From Variovorax sp. (GTDB taxonomy: Bacteria; Pseudomonadota; Gammaproteobacteria; Burkholderiales; Burkholderiaceae_C), in assembly GCA_028292145.1 (NCBI GenBank), contig JAQGMX010000550.1, positions 1 to 26,718 of the forward strand: DNA of 26,718 nucleotides, in the 5' to 3' direction. The notes beneath the pieces were generated by a model. That model ran no database searches, was not told the DNA's origin, and worked only from the letters and a program-made list of their open reading frames with translations. The first letter of the stretch is position 1, and every line of letters begins with the position of its first letter. The translations under genes were made by a program, and so were the position numbers. This document shows, piece after piece, positions 14,607-22,500 of the stretch.

Positions 14607-15410
14607 ATGATCGAAAGCGCGTTCCGGTGGCCGGTCGAGGCCACCATCATTTTTTGCTGCCTCTGGGCGCGATGCACGGTGATGCTCGGTATCGCGCACG
14701 TTTTTGGCCTCGTCGGAAACTCGCGCGGATTGCGTGTAATCGTCGCGACGATTCTTGCCGCATGGCTTTGGCCGGTAGCATTTCATGCGCCCGATCTGGC
14801 GTTGGAAGATGCAACGCAATTCAGGATCGCCATGCTGATGGCCAAAGAGGGTGCAGTCGGGCTTTTCCTCGGCATCTTGCTGTCAATTCCGGTGTGGGTG
14901 GCCGAGTCGGTCGGCGCGATGTTCGATAACCACCGAGGCGCAATGACCGGACAGACCTTCAATCCGTTGCTTACTTCGCCGAGCACGATGGCGCTCCTGC
15001 TCCAATACGCTGCAGTGCTCGCCCTTTTTGCCAGTGGCGCGCTGACGTGGGTATTCGAATTCCTCGTGCTCGTCGCCCGGCTGTGGCCGCCAGAGTCGCT
15101 GACACCCAATGCTGGTCTTGCAGACCTCGACATGCTTATTCTTTCGTTCAATGCGATGGCCAAAGGCGCGGTGCTGTATTTCGCCCCGTTGATGGCCATC
15201 ATGCTGATGATCGAGGCCGGTATGTCGTTGATGAGTCTTTACGCGCCGCACCTACAGGCCTTCCAGCTTGCGATGCCTGTGAAGTCATTGGTCGGTTTGG
15301 GCGTCCTGCTGATGCTGGTGGGAACGATCGGCGAATTCTGGATGGCGGAAAGTCTTGGTCATTACCGCAGCTTGGTCGAACGCGCCCGGATCGTGCTCCA
15401 TGTCAGGTGA
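14607..15410 (+). CDS. sctT: T3SS export-gate protein SctT (HrcT/YscT/FliR)
   Basis: A 267-residue, six-helix inner-membrane protein that caps the SctR5-SctS4 export-gate assembly. Family features are seen in LMAKEGAVGLFLGILLSIPVWVAESVGAMFDNHRGAM, the loop segment FNPLLTSPSTMALLLQYAAV and the C-terminal MLMIEAGMSLMSLYAPHLQA with FQLAMPVKSLVGL. The length is typical (about 260-275). It starts 5 bases after the sctR stop and overlaps sctU by 11 bases. No sctS lies between sctR and sctT, which is the usual order; that gene is found upstream after sctC. Confidence 0.95.
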   Translation: MIESAFRWPVEATIIFCCLWARCTVMLGIAHVFGLVGNSRGLRVIVATILAAWLWPVAFHAPDLALEDATQFRIAMLMAKEGAVGLFLGILLSIPVWVAESVGAMFDNHRGAMTGQTFNPLLTSPSTMALLLQYAAVLALFASGALTWVFEFLVLVARLWPPESLTPNAGLADLDMLILSFNAMAKGAVLYFAPLMAIMLMIEAGMSLMSLYAPHLQAFQLAMPVKSLVGLGVLLMLVGTIGEFWMAESLGHYRSLVERARIVLHVR

Positions 15411-16503
15411 AAAAACCTTCGATGCGACTGATCACAAAGTCGAGGAAGCGCGGGACGATGGCAACGTTGCCATCAGTCAAGACCTGATGAAGTCGGCAGT
15501 CTGCGTCGTCGCGTTCGAAGTTTGCCGCGTCATGACGATGCAATTCGATGGCTTTATTTTCGCCTACTTCACCGACTTCATTTCGCAATTGGCCAGCGTT
15601 GAACAACATCGCGGTTTTCGTGCCGACAATATCTTCATGTGGATCGGCGCTTCGGTTGCGTTGTCGATGGTGATCGGCTGTGTGTCGGTCGCGGTGTTCA
15701 TTGCGATGTCGTGGGTGCAGACTGGGGGTCCGGTTATCAAGAAATCGCCTATTGAATTCAAGCTTGACGGCCTGTTGCCCGATAAATACTTCAAAAAAGT
15801 ATTTGCAATGAAAACGCTCGTCGATCTGGGGACCAATGTCATCAAGGCAGTGGTTATCTCAGCAGTACTCTGGTTTGCTGTTAAGGACGTCGTTCGGCAA
15901 TTGCCGATGGCTGTGCCTTCGGGAATCGAGGAGGTTGCTGCCCTAATCGGAAAGGAGGCGTTGGGTGCTGTCAGGAAGACCCTCATTATTCTGCTAGTGA
16001 TGAGCATCGGCGACTTTTGGATCCAGCGACGATTGATGTTGAAAGATCTCAAGATGTCGATGCAGGATCTGAAAGACGAACATAAAAAAATGGAAGGCAG
16101 TCCTGAAAGCAAGCAGAACGTTCGCGCTTTTGCAGAAGAGTTGATGTCCGGTTCTGATGATGGGGGAGGTGGCTTGCAGGGCGCCAATGTGCTAGTCGTT
16201 AACCCGACGCACGTCGCGGTCGGGCTGCGTTACGTTCACGGCGAACGTCGACTTCCGCGAATACGTGCAATGGCTGTAGACAAGGAGGCCATGCGTTTCA
16301 TCGAATTGGCCAAGGACACCGGTATTCCGGTGGTTCGGCACATATGGCTTGCTCGCACGCTGTACGGTGTTAAACCCGGCGAGCCGATTCCCCGTGAAGC
16401 TTATCGTGCCATTGCAGCGATCTATCGTCTGATTGTCGGCTTGGAGGCGATGCCTGCTTCGGCACCAACGGAAGCAGCAGCGCCACATCACGCGGGTATT
16501 TGA
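15400..16503 (+). CDS. sctU: T3SS autoprotease / substrate-switch protein SctU (HrcU/YscU/FlhB)
   Basis: A 367-residue inner-membrane protein with four membrane helices (about 30-205) and a cytoplasmic domain that cuts itself between Asn and Pro of NPTH to switch from filament to effector export. NPTH is intact at residues 268-271 (DNA 16201-16212), in VVNPTHVAVGLRY. The usual N-terminal motif SGEKTxxPTxKKxxxARxxGxVxxSxD is recognisable as SGEKTFDATDHKVEEARDDG, but with acidic residues replacing several lysines. The cytoplasmic linker carries a Gly run (about 255-258) just before the cleavage domain. The ATG at 15400 is within the sctT end. A 124-base gap follows, without a clear terminator. 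Confidence 0.96.
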   Translation: MSGEKTFDATDHKVEEARDDGNVAISQDLMKSAVCVVAFEVCRVMTMQFDGFIFAYFTDFISQLASVEQHRGFRADNIFMWIGASVALSMVIGCVSVAVFIAMSWVQTGGPVIKKSPIEFKLDGLLPDKYFKKVFAMKTLVDLGTNVIKAVVISAVLWFAVKDVVRQLPMAVPSGIEEVAALIGKEALGAVRKTLIILLVMSIGDFWIQRRLMLKDLKMSMQDLKDEHKKMEGSPESKQNVRAFAEELMSGSDDGGGGLQGANVLVVNPTHVAVGLRYVHGERRLPRIRAMAVDKEAMRFIELAKDTGIPVVRHIWLARTLYGVKPGEPIPREAYRAIAAIYRLIVGLEAMPASAPTEAAAPHHAGI

Positions 16504-16627
16504 CACCGTTCGCTCAGGCAAGTGCTTTGTGCCAGATCTTTAGGATCAGTCTGAGAGTCAAAGAAAATTTTGCCCCGCTAGCATGGTCGAGCAATGCAGC
16601 GACACCTAATTTAAACCGGGGAAGAAA

Positions 16628-16975
16628 ATGAGTGCAGTCATTGGTAATTTGATGGGTGGCAATGTGATCGGTGCTATTTCGGCGCTCTTTCATAAATCAC
16701 CGCTCGTCCACGTCCGCGAAGCAGTTGCTGCCATCCTCAAAGGGGAAGACGTCGATAAAAACATGGAGAAGCTGCAAGAGGCAGTACAAAGCCCTGGCGG
16801 CGATCGTCAAAAGATGGCTCAGGTTGGCGATCTTTTGGGTGGCATGGATTCCAGCCAGGAAAGTCAAACATCCACAATGGAGAAAATTCTGACACTTGTC
16901 GATCCCGAGGCCGCAAAGAAAATGGGTATCTCCCCTCTCAGTTCAGCATTTAAATCCGGCGACATTCAATTTTGA
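16628..16975 (+). CDS. Hypothetical T3SS-associated small protein
   Basis: A 115-residue protein not recognised from a named family. A strong ribosome site (GGGGAAG) precedes the ATG at 16628 and a 124-base gap separates it from sctU, so it may have its own promoter. The N-terminus is Gly/Ile-rich and hydrophobic (VIGNLMGGNVIGAISALF). The middle is a charged helix (GEDVDKNMEKLQEAVQS), and the C-terminus ends ISPLSSAFKSGDIQF. There is no Sec signal or cysteine. The hydrophobic start followed by polar sequence recalls the 95-residue protein at the head of the island, and both end in an aromatic residue. It may be a secreted component, a filament or translocon partner, or a chaperone; its position before sctW does not decide. 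Confidence 0.65.
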   Translation: MSAVIGNLMGGNVIGAISALFHKSPLVHVREAVAAILKGEDVDKNMEKLQEAVQSPGGDRQKMAQVGDLLGGMDSSQESQTSTMEKILTLVDPEAAKKMGISPLSSAFKSGDIQF

Positions 16976-17027
16976 CTCTTCTTCGGGACTCAACCGTCAC
17001 AGGCTGTCGCTACCTTTAATCGATCGC

Positions 17028-18155
17028 ATGGAAATTCGACCCGCATCGGCCATGCAGCGCGCGATGCCCACTGCGCCATCCGCGCCGGCGAGCGTTCCCA
17101 ACGATGCCGACCAGATAAAAACGCCCGTATTTCGCCGACCTGATCCCAGCCGCCAGATACGGACGGGAGCCGAGACCGGCAACCTGCAGGGAATGCTGGC
17201 ACAGATTGCCGCCCGACCTTCTCAGTTGCGGCGCGTGGTCAAGTCGCTTGGAGATGAGAATACTGATCCTCAGGCGCTGTCGGAAGAAGCCTCTGCCCAT
17301 GTAAAAGGCGGAGGTACGCTTTCGGGCTTTGCAGACACGCATGCGCTGGACCCGGCGACGTTGCAGTTGATCGGTACCCGCGCCGCGCTGGATCTTTCCG
17401 ATAGCGATCCTGCGCTTGCCCAGGTTATCCAGCGGGAACTTGAGCATCTCCAAGATATCCTGGGTACGGCAATCGGCGCCGCGCTCAACACTGCGGCGGC
17501 ATTGGCAGCCGGCGGTCGGTCGCAAATCGACAAGGCCTGGCTGCGCAACATGTACATGTCGGTCACGACGGCCAATGCGCCCGTGCTCGAGGCTTATGAA
17601 TCGCTACTTCAGCGGTTCGGCACGCTTCACTTTGAAGCAGGTGCGCTTTCCATGATGCGCGCGCTGGCAGACGACATGAATGCGCCTCGCGCTTCGATTC
17701 CACCCGACAAGCTGCAGATTCTGCTGCTCAGCAGCATGGTCACGATCCGCCACATCGTGGCGCTGATCCAGACCTGCAACGCGTTTTTGCGTCGACCTAA
17801 AACAGCGCCTGTGCCGATTCCGGAAGAACCTAGAAAAGAGGCGGACAAAAAGGGGGGCGATCGTGAAGGTTCGGGAGGCGAGCTCGCGACAGTGCGCATG
17901 ATCAAGCTGTTGCTTCAGCTCACGACCAGCAGCGCCGCAGTCAAGCTGGTACCGGCTTTCCTGGACGAGGACGTCGTCTCGAAGGCGCACGCCGAGCGTG
18001 CCGCGCGTGCGCGAAACGAATTCATCGATGTGATGCGAAATCTGCCCCCGACGCTCTGGAAAGATCCCAAGCTGAAGGACCAGCTCATCGAAATGTTGCG
18101 TCGACAGGCCATTCTTGAGCCCGACATGGGCAAAGGCGCGGGTTCCAGAACCTGA
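17028..18155 (+). CDS. sctW: T3SS gatekeeper SctW (HrpJ/YopN family)
   Basis: A 375-residue cytoplasmic gatekeeper that controls the order of translocator and effector export by binding SctV. It has the HrpJ-like domain (about 50-230), including QGMLAQIAARPSQLRRVVKS, ALSEEASAHVKGGGTLSGFADTHALDP and IQRELEHLQDILGTAIGAAL. The C-terminal TyeA-like part (about 230-370) ends with LPPTLWKDPKLKDQLIEMLR. The N-terminal 45 residues are Ala/Pro-rich and could be an export signal. I chose ATG 17028; the frame is open upstream to 16896 but only within the preceding gene. It lies directly before sctV, matching hrpJ-hrcV. Confidence 0.85.
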   Translation: MEIRPASAMQRAMPTAPSAPASVPNDADQIKTPVFRRPDPSRQIRTGAETGNLQGMLAQIAARPSQLRRVVKSLGDENTDPQALSEEASAHVKGGGTLSGFADTHALDPATLQLIGTRAALDLSDSDPALAQVIQRELEHLQDILGTAIGAALNTAAALAAGGRSQIDKAWLRNMYMSVTTANAPVLEAYESLLQRFGTLHFEAGALSMMRALADDMNAPRASIPPDKLQILLLSSMVTIRHIVALIQTCNAFLRRPKTAPVPIPEEPRKEADKKGGDREGSGGELATVRMIKLLLQLTTSSAAVKLVPAFLDEDVVSKAHAERAARARNEFIDVMRNLPPTLWKDPKLKDQLIEMLRRQAILEPDMGKGAGSRT

Positions 18156-18159
18156 TGCC

Positions 18160-20337
18160 ATGAAAGACCGAATGAAAAAATGGTCCTTCGAGCGGCTTCA
18201 GTCCGTGAGCAAGGATGCCACCAAGCGCACGCGTTCCGAACGTCTGCTCGGCATGTTGCGCGGACGTCCCGACCTGCTTGCTGCAAGCCTGGTCATGCTG
18301 GTCGTGATGATGATGATCGTGCCTTTGCCGCAGTCTTTCGTGGACGCGGCAATCGCCTTCAACTTCGCAATATCCATTCTCCTTGTGGCGATCGTCACGT
18401 ATGTTCCGAATCCATTGTCGCTGTCGACATTCCCGACGCTGCTGCTGATCATCACGGCGTTCCGCCTGGCAATCAGCATCTCGACAACCCGGCTGGTTTT
18501 GCTTGAAGCCAACGCCGGGCACATCGTCGAAGCCTTCGGGAAGTTCGTAGTCGGCGGCAACGCGGTCGTTGGTTTTGTCATGTTTCTGATCTTGACGGTC
18601 GTGCAGTTTCTGGTCGTGACCAAGGGCGCGGAGCGGATTGCCGAAGTGGCAGCGCGTTTTTCCCTCGATTCGTTGCCGGGCAAGCAACTGTCGATCGACG
18701 GCGACGTTCGGGCAGGTTTCCTCGACGCTGCGGAAGCGCGAAAACGGCGTAACGAACTTTCCAGCGAGAGCCAGCTGTTCGGCGCAATGGACGGTGCGAT
18801 GAAGTTCGTCAAGGGCGATGCGGTTGCGGGGCTGATCATCGTTGCCATCAACATGTTCGGTGGGTTCGCAGTCGGGATGCTTCAGCAGGGCATGAGTGCG
18901 AGCACGGCCATCCAGACTTTCACGATCCTGACCGTCGGTGACGGGCTGATCGCGCAGATTCCCGCGCTGCTGATCGCGCTGTCCTGCGGTCTGTTGATTG
19001 CACGAGTGACGCCGGCGATCACCGGCGACGAGGAAGAAGGCGGTGGGACCATCGGGGACGAAATGACGCGTCAGCTGCTGGCAGAACCCAAGGCATGGTA
19101 TTTCGCGGCGGTGATCATTGCGGCCATGAGCCTGATTCCTGGCCTTCCTGCAATTCTGTTTCTTGCAATTTCTGCATCCATCGCAGGTATCGCCTTCATG
19201 CAGTCGTTCCGCACTCGACGCAAAACCGCGGGCATGGTCACCGACCAGCAGCTTTCAAAGGACGGATTGAAGGATTTGCGGCGAATCACCCCCAACATTC
19301 CGTTGGTGTTGCGCGCTGCCATCTGCTATGAAAACGACGCCGCCTTCCAACCTCTGATTGCAAGCACCCGTCAGATCCGCAATGCGATCGTCGCCGAATA
19401 CGGCGTCACGCTGCCACCGCTGGTTTTCCAGTACAGTGATCTGGTCCCGGTCGACGAGCTGCATCTGTGCGTCTATGAAACACCTCAACTGCGCGTCAGT
19501 TTTCGCCCTGGACAAGTGGCTTGGCGTCTCCCACGTGGAGAACTCATCGACCTGCCGGCTGCACTGACCGAAAATAGCGCCATACCTGCCGTTGCGCTCA
19601 GGGAGGAGGGATGGTTCTGGACGCCGGCCGCCAACCGGGATGCGCTGATCGAGCGGGGCTTGGTGAGCTGCGATTTCGAGACTTTTTTTGCGGAACGGGT
19701 GCGCGCGACGCTTTTCGAGCACGGCGCTCAATTCCTTGGGATGCAGGAAATGCGCGCTTTCATTGCTTGGCTCGACAGCGAGGCGCCCGAACTTGCCAAG
19801 GAAATCCAACGCTGCGTTCCTGTTGCGAAGCTTTGCAGCGTCTTGCAGCAACTTGCAAGAGAACGCGTTCCGGTAAGAAATTTTCGGCTGATTGGGGAAA
19901 CGCTGATTTCCTCAGGCCTGCACGACCGGGATCCGGAAGTGATCGTGGATCATTTGCGGCAGGTTCTGCGAGATGAGATCACGATGCAGTATGTCGAAGG
20001 CGGAACCGTCAAGTTGTGCTTGCTGCACTCGGCATTGGAGGACGCGCTGCGTGGAAGCCTGCGTCAATCGATCATGGGTGCCTATATCGAATTGCCGGCA
20101 AGCGAACTGGATCAAATCTACAACGCCATCCTTGTCCATATTTATCCAAACGACGAACTGCAGCCACGCGCGGTCGTGGTGGTTGCGCAGGATATCCGTC
20201 GTCCGCTCTGGCAGGGCGCGGCGTTGATGAAAAGATTTCTCCCGACGCTGTCATATCCCGAGTTGAGCCCGAATTACCGTACAGAGGTGATTGCCCGGGT
20301 CGACTGGACAACAGAAGAATTTAGTTACAGCAGTTGA
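18160..20337 (+). CDS. sctV: T3SS major export apparatus protein SctV (HrcV/YscV/FlhA)
   Basis: A 725-residue protein. The N-terminal membrane domain has about eight helices (about 40-350), including VPLPQSFVDAAIAFNFAISI, TFPTLLLIITAFRLAISIST and the conserved SLDSLPGKQLSIDGDVRAG loop with MKFVKGDAVAGLIIV. The C-terminal cytoplasmic domain (about 375-720) forms the nonameric ring that receives substrates and gatekeeper, with PNIPLVLRAAICYENDAAFQ and YVEGGTVKLCLLHSALEDAL. The N-terminus is longer than usual: about 35 basic residues before the first helix. Start ATG 18160 lies 4 bases after the sctW stop. The 3' end overlaps the stop of the convergent regulator gene by 13 bases. Confidence 0.97.
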   Translation: MKDRMKKWSFERLQSVSKDATKRTRSERLLGMLRGRPDLLAASLVMLVVMMMIVPLPQSFVDAAIAFNFAISILLVAIVTYVPNPLSLSTFPTLLLIITAFRLAISISTTRLVLLEANAGHIVEAFGKFVVGGNAVVGFVMFLILTVVQFLVVTKGAERIAEVAARFSLDSLPGKQLSIDGDVRAGFLDAAEARKRRNELSSESQLFGAMDGAMKFVKGDAVAGLIIVAINMFGGFAVGMLQQGMSASTAIQTFTILTVGDGLIAQIPALLIALSCGLLIARVTPAITGDEEEGGGTIGDEMTRQLLAEPKAWYFAAVIIAAMSLIPGLPAILFLAISASIAGIAFMQSFRTRRKTAGMVTDQQLSKDGLKDLRRITPNIPLVLRAAICYENDAAFQPLIASTRQIRNAIVAEYGVTLPPLVFQYSDLVPVDELHLCVYETPQLRVSFRPGQVAWRLPRGELIDLPAALTENSAIPAVALREEGWFWTPAANRDALIERGLVSCDFETFFAERVRATLFEHGAQFLGMQEMRAFIAWLDSEAPELAKEIQRCVPVAKLCSVLQQLARERVPVRNFRLIGETLISSGLHDRDPEVIVDHLRQVLRDEITMQYVEGGTVKLCLLHSALEDALRGSLRQSIMGAYIELPASELDQIYNAILVHIYPNDELQPRAVVVVAQDIRRPLWQGAALMKRFLPTLSYPELSPNYRTEVIARVDWTTEEFSYSS

Positions 20338-21089
20338 AAAGACTGCTGCAGCTTGAAAAGATCCTGATCGCTGCCGACGCTTAATTTTCGAAAGGCCGAC
20401 TGCTTCTGCGAGCTGATGGTCTTGATGCTGCGAACAAACTTGACGCTGATCTGGCTGACGGACATGCCTTGCAGCAAACAGCGCAGCACTTCACGTTCGC
20501 GCGCAGAAAGGCGCGCGCCCTCGAATGTCAGCATCGAGTCGGGTGGATCGCTTTCTGGAAGCGCATCGACCTCGTAATCGTCGGGCTCGAAATCTTCCAG
20601 ATCGAGAAGTTGTTCCGGATGTCGGCCGCCGTAACGCTGATGCCATGACGCAAAGCCGAGATCACGCACCGTATTGATCAATTCATCCATCGATGCGCTT
20701 TTCGAGACGACCTTGGATGCGCCAGCGCGATAGATGAACGAAATCGTGGCAGCGCTCATATAGCCGGCGTAGACGAGCAGACTCATTTTGGGGAATGCGC
20801 GGCGGATATACCGTATGAGATTCCACCCGTCGTTTTCCATGCCTTCAAGTCGGTATTCGACGACGATGACGTCGCATAGAACATTTCGGAGCATCGACGT
20901 CAGTTCTTTTGAATCGGATGCGGCCCCCAGCCAATTGACATCGCATTCGCTGCGAAACCGGCACTCCAAGCCGAAACGAACTGCCGCGTGACTGTCCAGA
21001 ACGCACACGTTGATGCGTGCTGGATCGCCCTGCGACAGAGATTCCGAATGCGCGACGTGGATGGCATTGCGTTGGAGGGCTTCGCTCAT
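20325..21089 (-). CDS. RcsB-like LuxR-type response regulator with degenerate receiver domain
   Basis: A 254-residue transcription regulator. The N-terminal receiver (about 26-145) is followed by an acidic linker and a C-terminal LuxR-type helix-turn-helix (about 190-245). The SIKTISSQKQSAFRKL recognition region is very close to RcsB (SIKTISSQKKSA). Receiver landmarks are altered: the acidic pair of RcsB (DD) reads DS (Asp32-Ser33), the phospho-acceptor Asp is Glu78 in DVIVVEYRLEG, and the conserved Thr/Ser is Ala108, while Lys130 is kept. It may therefore act without phosphorylation, perhaps in a permanently active-like state or as a partner of another regulator. Its stop overlaps sctV tail-to-tail, and 99 bases separate its start from hpnE. 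It is the only candidate T3SS regulator here. No histidine kinase is nearby. Confidence 0.85.
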   Translation of the reverse strand: MSEALQRNAIHVAHSESLSQGDPARINVCVLDSHAAVRFGLECRFRSECDVNWLGAASDSKELTSMLRNVLCDVIVVEYRLEGMENDGWNLIRYIRRAFPKMSLLVYAGYMSAATISFIYRAGASKVVSKSASMDELINTVRDLGFASWHQRYGGRHPEQLLDLEDFEPDDYEVDALPESDPPDSMLTFEGARLSAREREVLRCLLQGMSVSQISVKFVRSIKTISSQKQSAFRKLSVGSDQDLFKLQQSFQLL

Positions 21090-21188
21090 TCTTTACTTCT
21101 CATGCATCAATGCACGATGCGTAGGCTAATGCCTTATAAGAAGTGCGTGTCTGAAGTAATCTTTACTAACTTGGACTTAAATTGAATT

Positions 21189-22484
21189 TCAGGGCGCGAC
21201 ATTGATCGCCGCCGCCGCGGCGCCGCTTCGTACGGCGCCTTCGAGGGTCGCCGGGTACGGCCCATCAACATAATCGCCGCAGGCCAGAAGTCCGGCAGCC
21301 ACATACATCAAAGGGCGATCCAGGCCTGGAGTGCAGGCAAAAGTGGCGCGTTTTTCGACAACGGTCTGCATGACGGCCAGATTCGGCTGGCGCAATTCTT
21401 TGCGTGCCTGATTCAAGACCCGCTGCTGCAGCACGTCCCTGTCCTGATCGCATGCGCTGACGACCAGGGCCAGCGAGCCTGCTGCGCCGCAGAGTTGTCC
21501 GCGGTCGAAGGCGAATTGGGCCGGCGCTTCCGGCGATGCGCGCAATGCCAGCATCGGCGCCGCCAGCGCCGTCGCGCCCGACAGATAGACCGTCGCGATC
21601 GGTTCGAAGCGAAGCGCCTCCGCTGCGTTCGACCACGCTTCGGCAGCAGTCACATCCTCGCCGGTTGGGAAGGCGCCGTTCCCGATCGCCCCTCCGACCA
21701 GCTTCACCGCATCGGTGGCGCCGACGGCCAGCACGACCCTATCGAACGCGACGCCTTCGACTTTCCAACCGCCGGTTGCATCGGCGATGAGATCGCGAAC
21801 GCGCTGTCCCCGGTGCAGCCGTGCGCCGTTGCATTCCAGCCAGTGCCAAGCAGCATCGGGAAACAATCGGCCCAGATCCATGCGCGGAAGCAGCAGGTCG
21901 GCGCCACCTGCCGCTCCGAAAAGCGCATCGGCAAGTACGCGCAGAAAGACCTGTCCGCTCGAATGATCGACAGGCGTATTCAATGCCGAAACGCACAGCG
22001 GCTCGATCAGCTCGCGCATGACGCGAGGCGGGAGGTCGGCGCAAAGCTGTCCGACGGTGGCGAGCGGACTGCATCGAAAGCCGGCGATGCGCCATCGCAG
22101 GGCAGTGCGCAGGAGTGCCCACTTTTCTCCCGCTGTCCAGCCGCGCGCGGTTGCGATGCCGCCCAAGAGATGAAGCGGCTCCGGCCAGCGCGGCAACGCG
22201 AAGCCGCCGCCGTCCGCGAATCGCAGTGACAGGGGGAGACGCAGCAACGCGGCCTCGGGGTCGACACCGACCCGCCGCATCATCGACAGGGTTTCGCGGT
22301 AGGCGCCGATCAGGATGTGCTGGCCGTTGTCAAGCGGCGATCCGTCATCGGCGGAGTCGATTCGGCGCGCTCGGCCACCGAGCGAGCGAGAAGCCTCGAA
22401 AACCGTCACGTCATGTCCTGCGCTCACTGCTTCGACAGCGCAGGAAAGCCCGGCCCATCCGGCGCCGATGACGGCAAGCTTCAT
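21189..22484 (-). CDS. hpnE: Hydroxysqualene dehydroxylase HpnE
   Basis: FAD-dependent amine-oxidase/phytoene-desaturase-like enzyme that reduces hydroxysqualene to squalene, the last of the three Hpn steps. The 431-residue product has the N-terminal dinucleotide-binding motif VIGAGWAGLSCAVEA (GxGxxG at about 7-12) and the following acidic residue region VTVFEASRSLGGRARR. Also present are the substrate-domain segment MRELIEPLCVSALNTPVDHSS and the C-terminal FAD-binding signature AAGLLACGDYVDGPYPATLEGAVRSG. The length is normal for HpnE (about 420-440). Third gene of the hpnC-hpnD-hpnE operon, starting 16 bases after hpnD. Confidence 0.93.
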   Translation of the reverse strand: MKLAVIGAGWAGLSCAVEAVSAGHDVTVFEASRSLGGRARRIDSADDGSPLDNGQHILIGAYRETLSMMRRVGVDPEAALLRLPLSLRFADGGGFALPRWPEPLHLLGGIATARGWTAGEKWALLRTALRWRIAGFRCSPLATVGQLCADLPPRVMRELIEPLCVSALNTPVDHSSGQVFLRVLADALFGAAGGADLLLPRMDLGRLFPDAAWHWLECNGARLHRGQRVRDLIADATGGWKVEGVAFDRVVLAVGATDAVKLVGGAIGNGAFPTGEDVTAAEAWSNAAEALRFEPIATVYLSGATALAAPMLALRASPEAPAQFAFDRGQLCGAAGSLALVVSACDQDRDVLQQRVLNQARKELRQPNLAVMQTVVEKRATFACTPGLDRPLMYVAAGLLACGDYVDGPYPATLEGAVRSGAAAAAINVAP

Positions 22485-22500
22485 TGGCGCGTTCAGCGGC

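Noticed and set aside
16896..17027. Upstream extension of sctW inside the 115-aa gene
   Set aside because: The extension has no SctW similarity, and ATG 17028 gives a family-like N-terminus after the preceding stop.
21104..21120. GCATC/GATGC dyad upstream of the response regulator
   Set aside because: The arms are only 5 bases and could occur by chance; the nearby TATAAG lacks a matching -35, so I do not call a promoter or operator.
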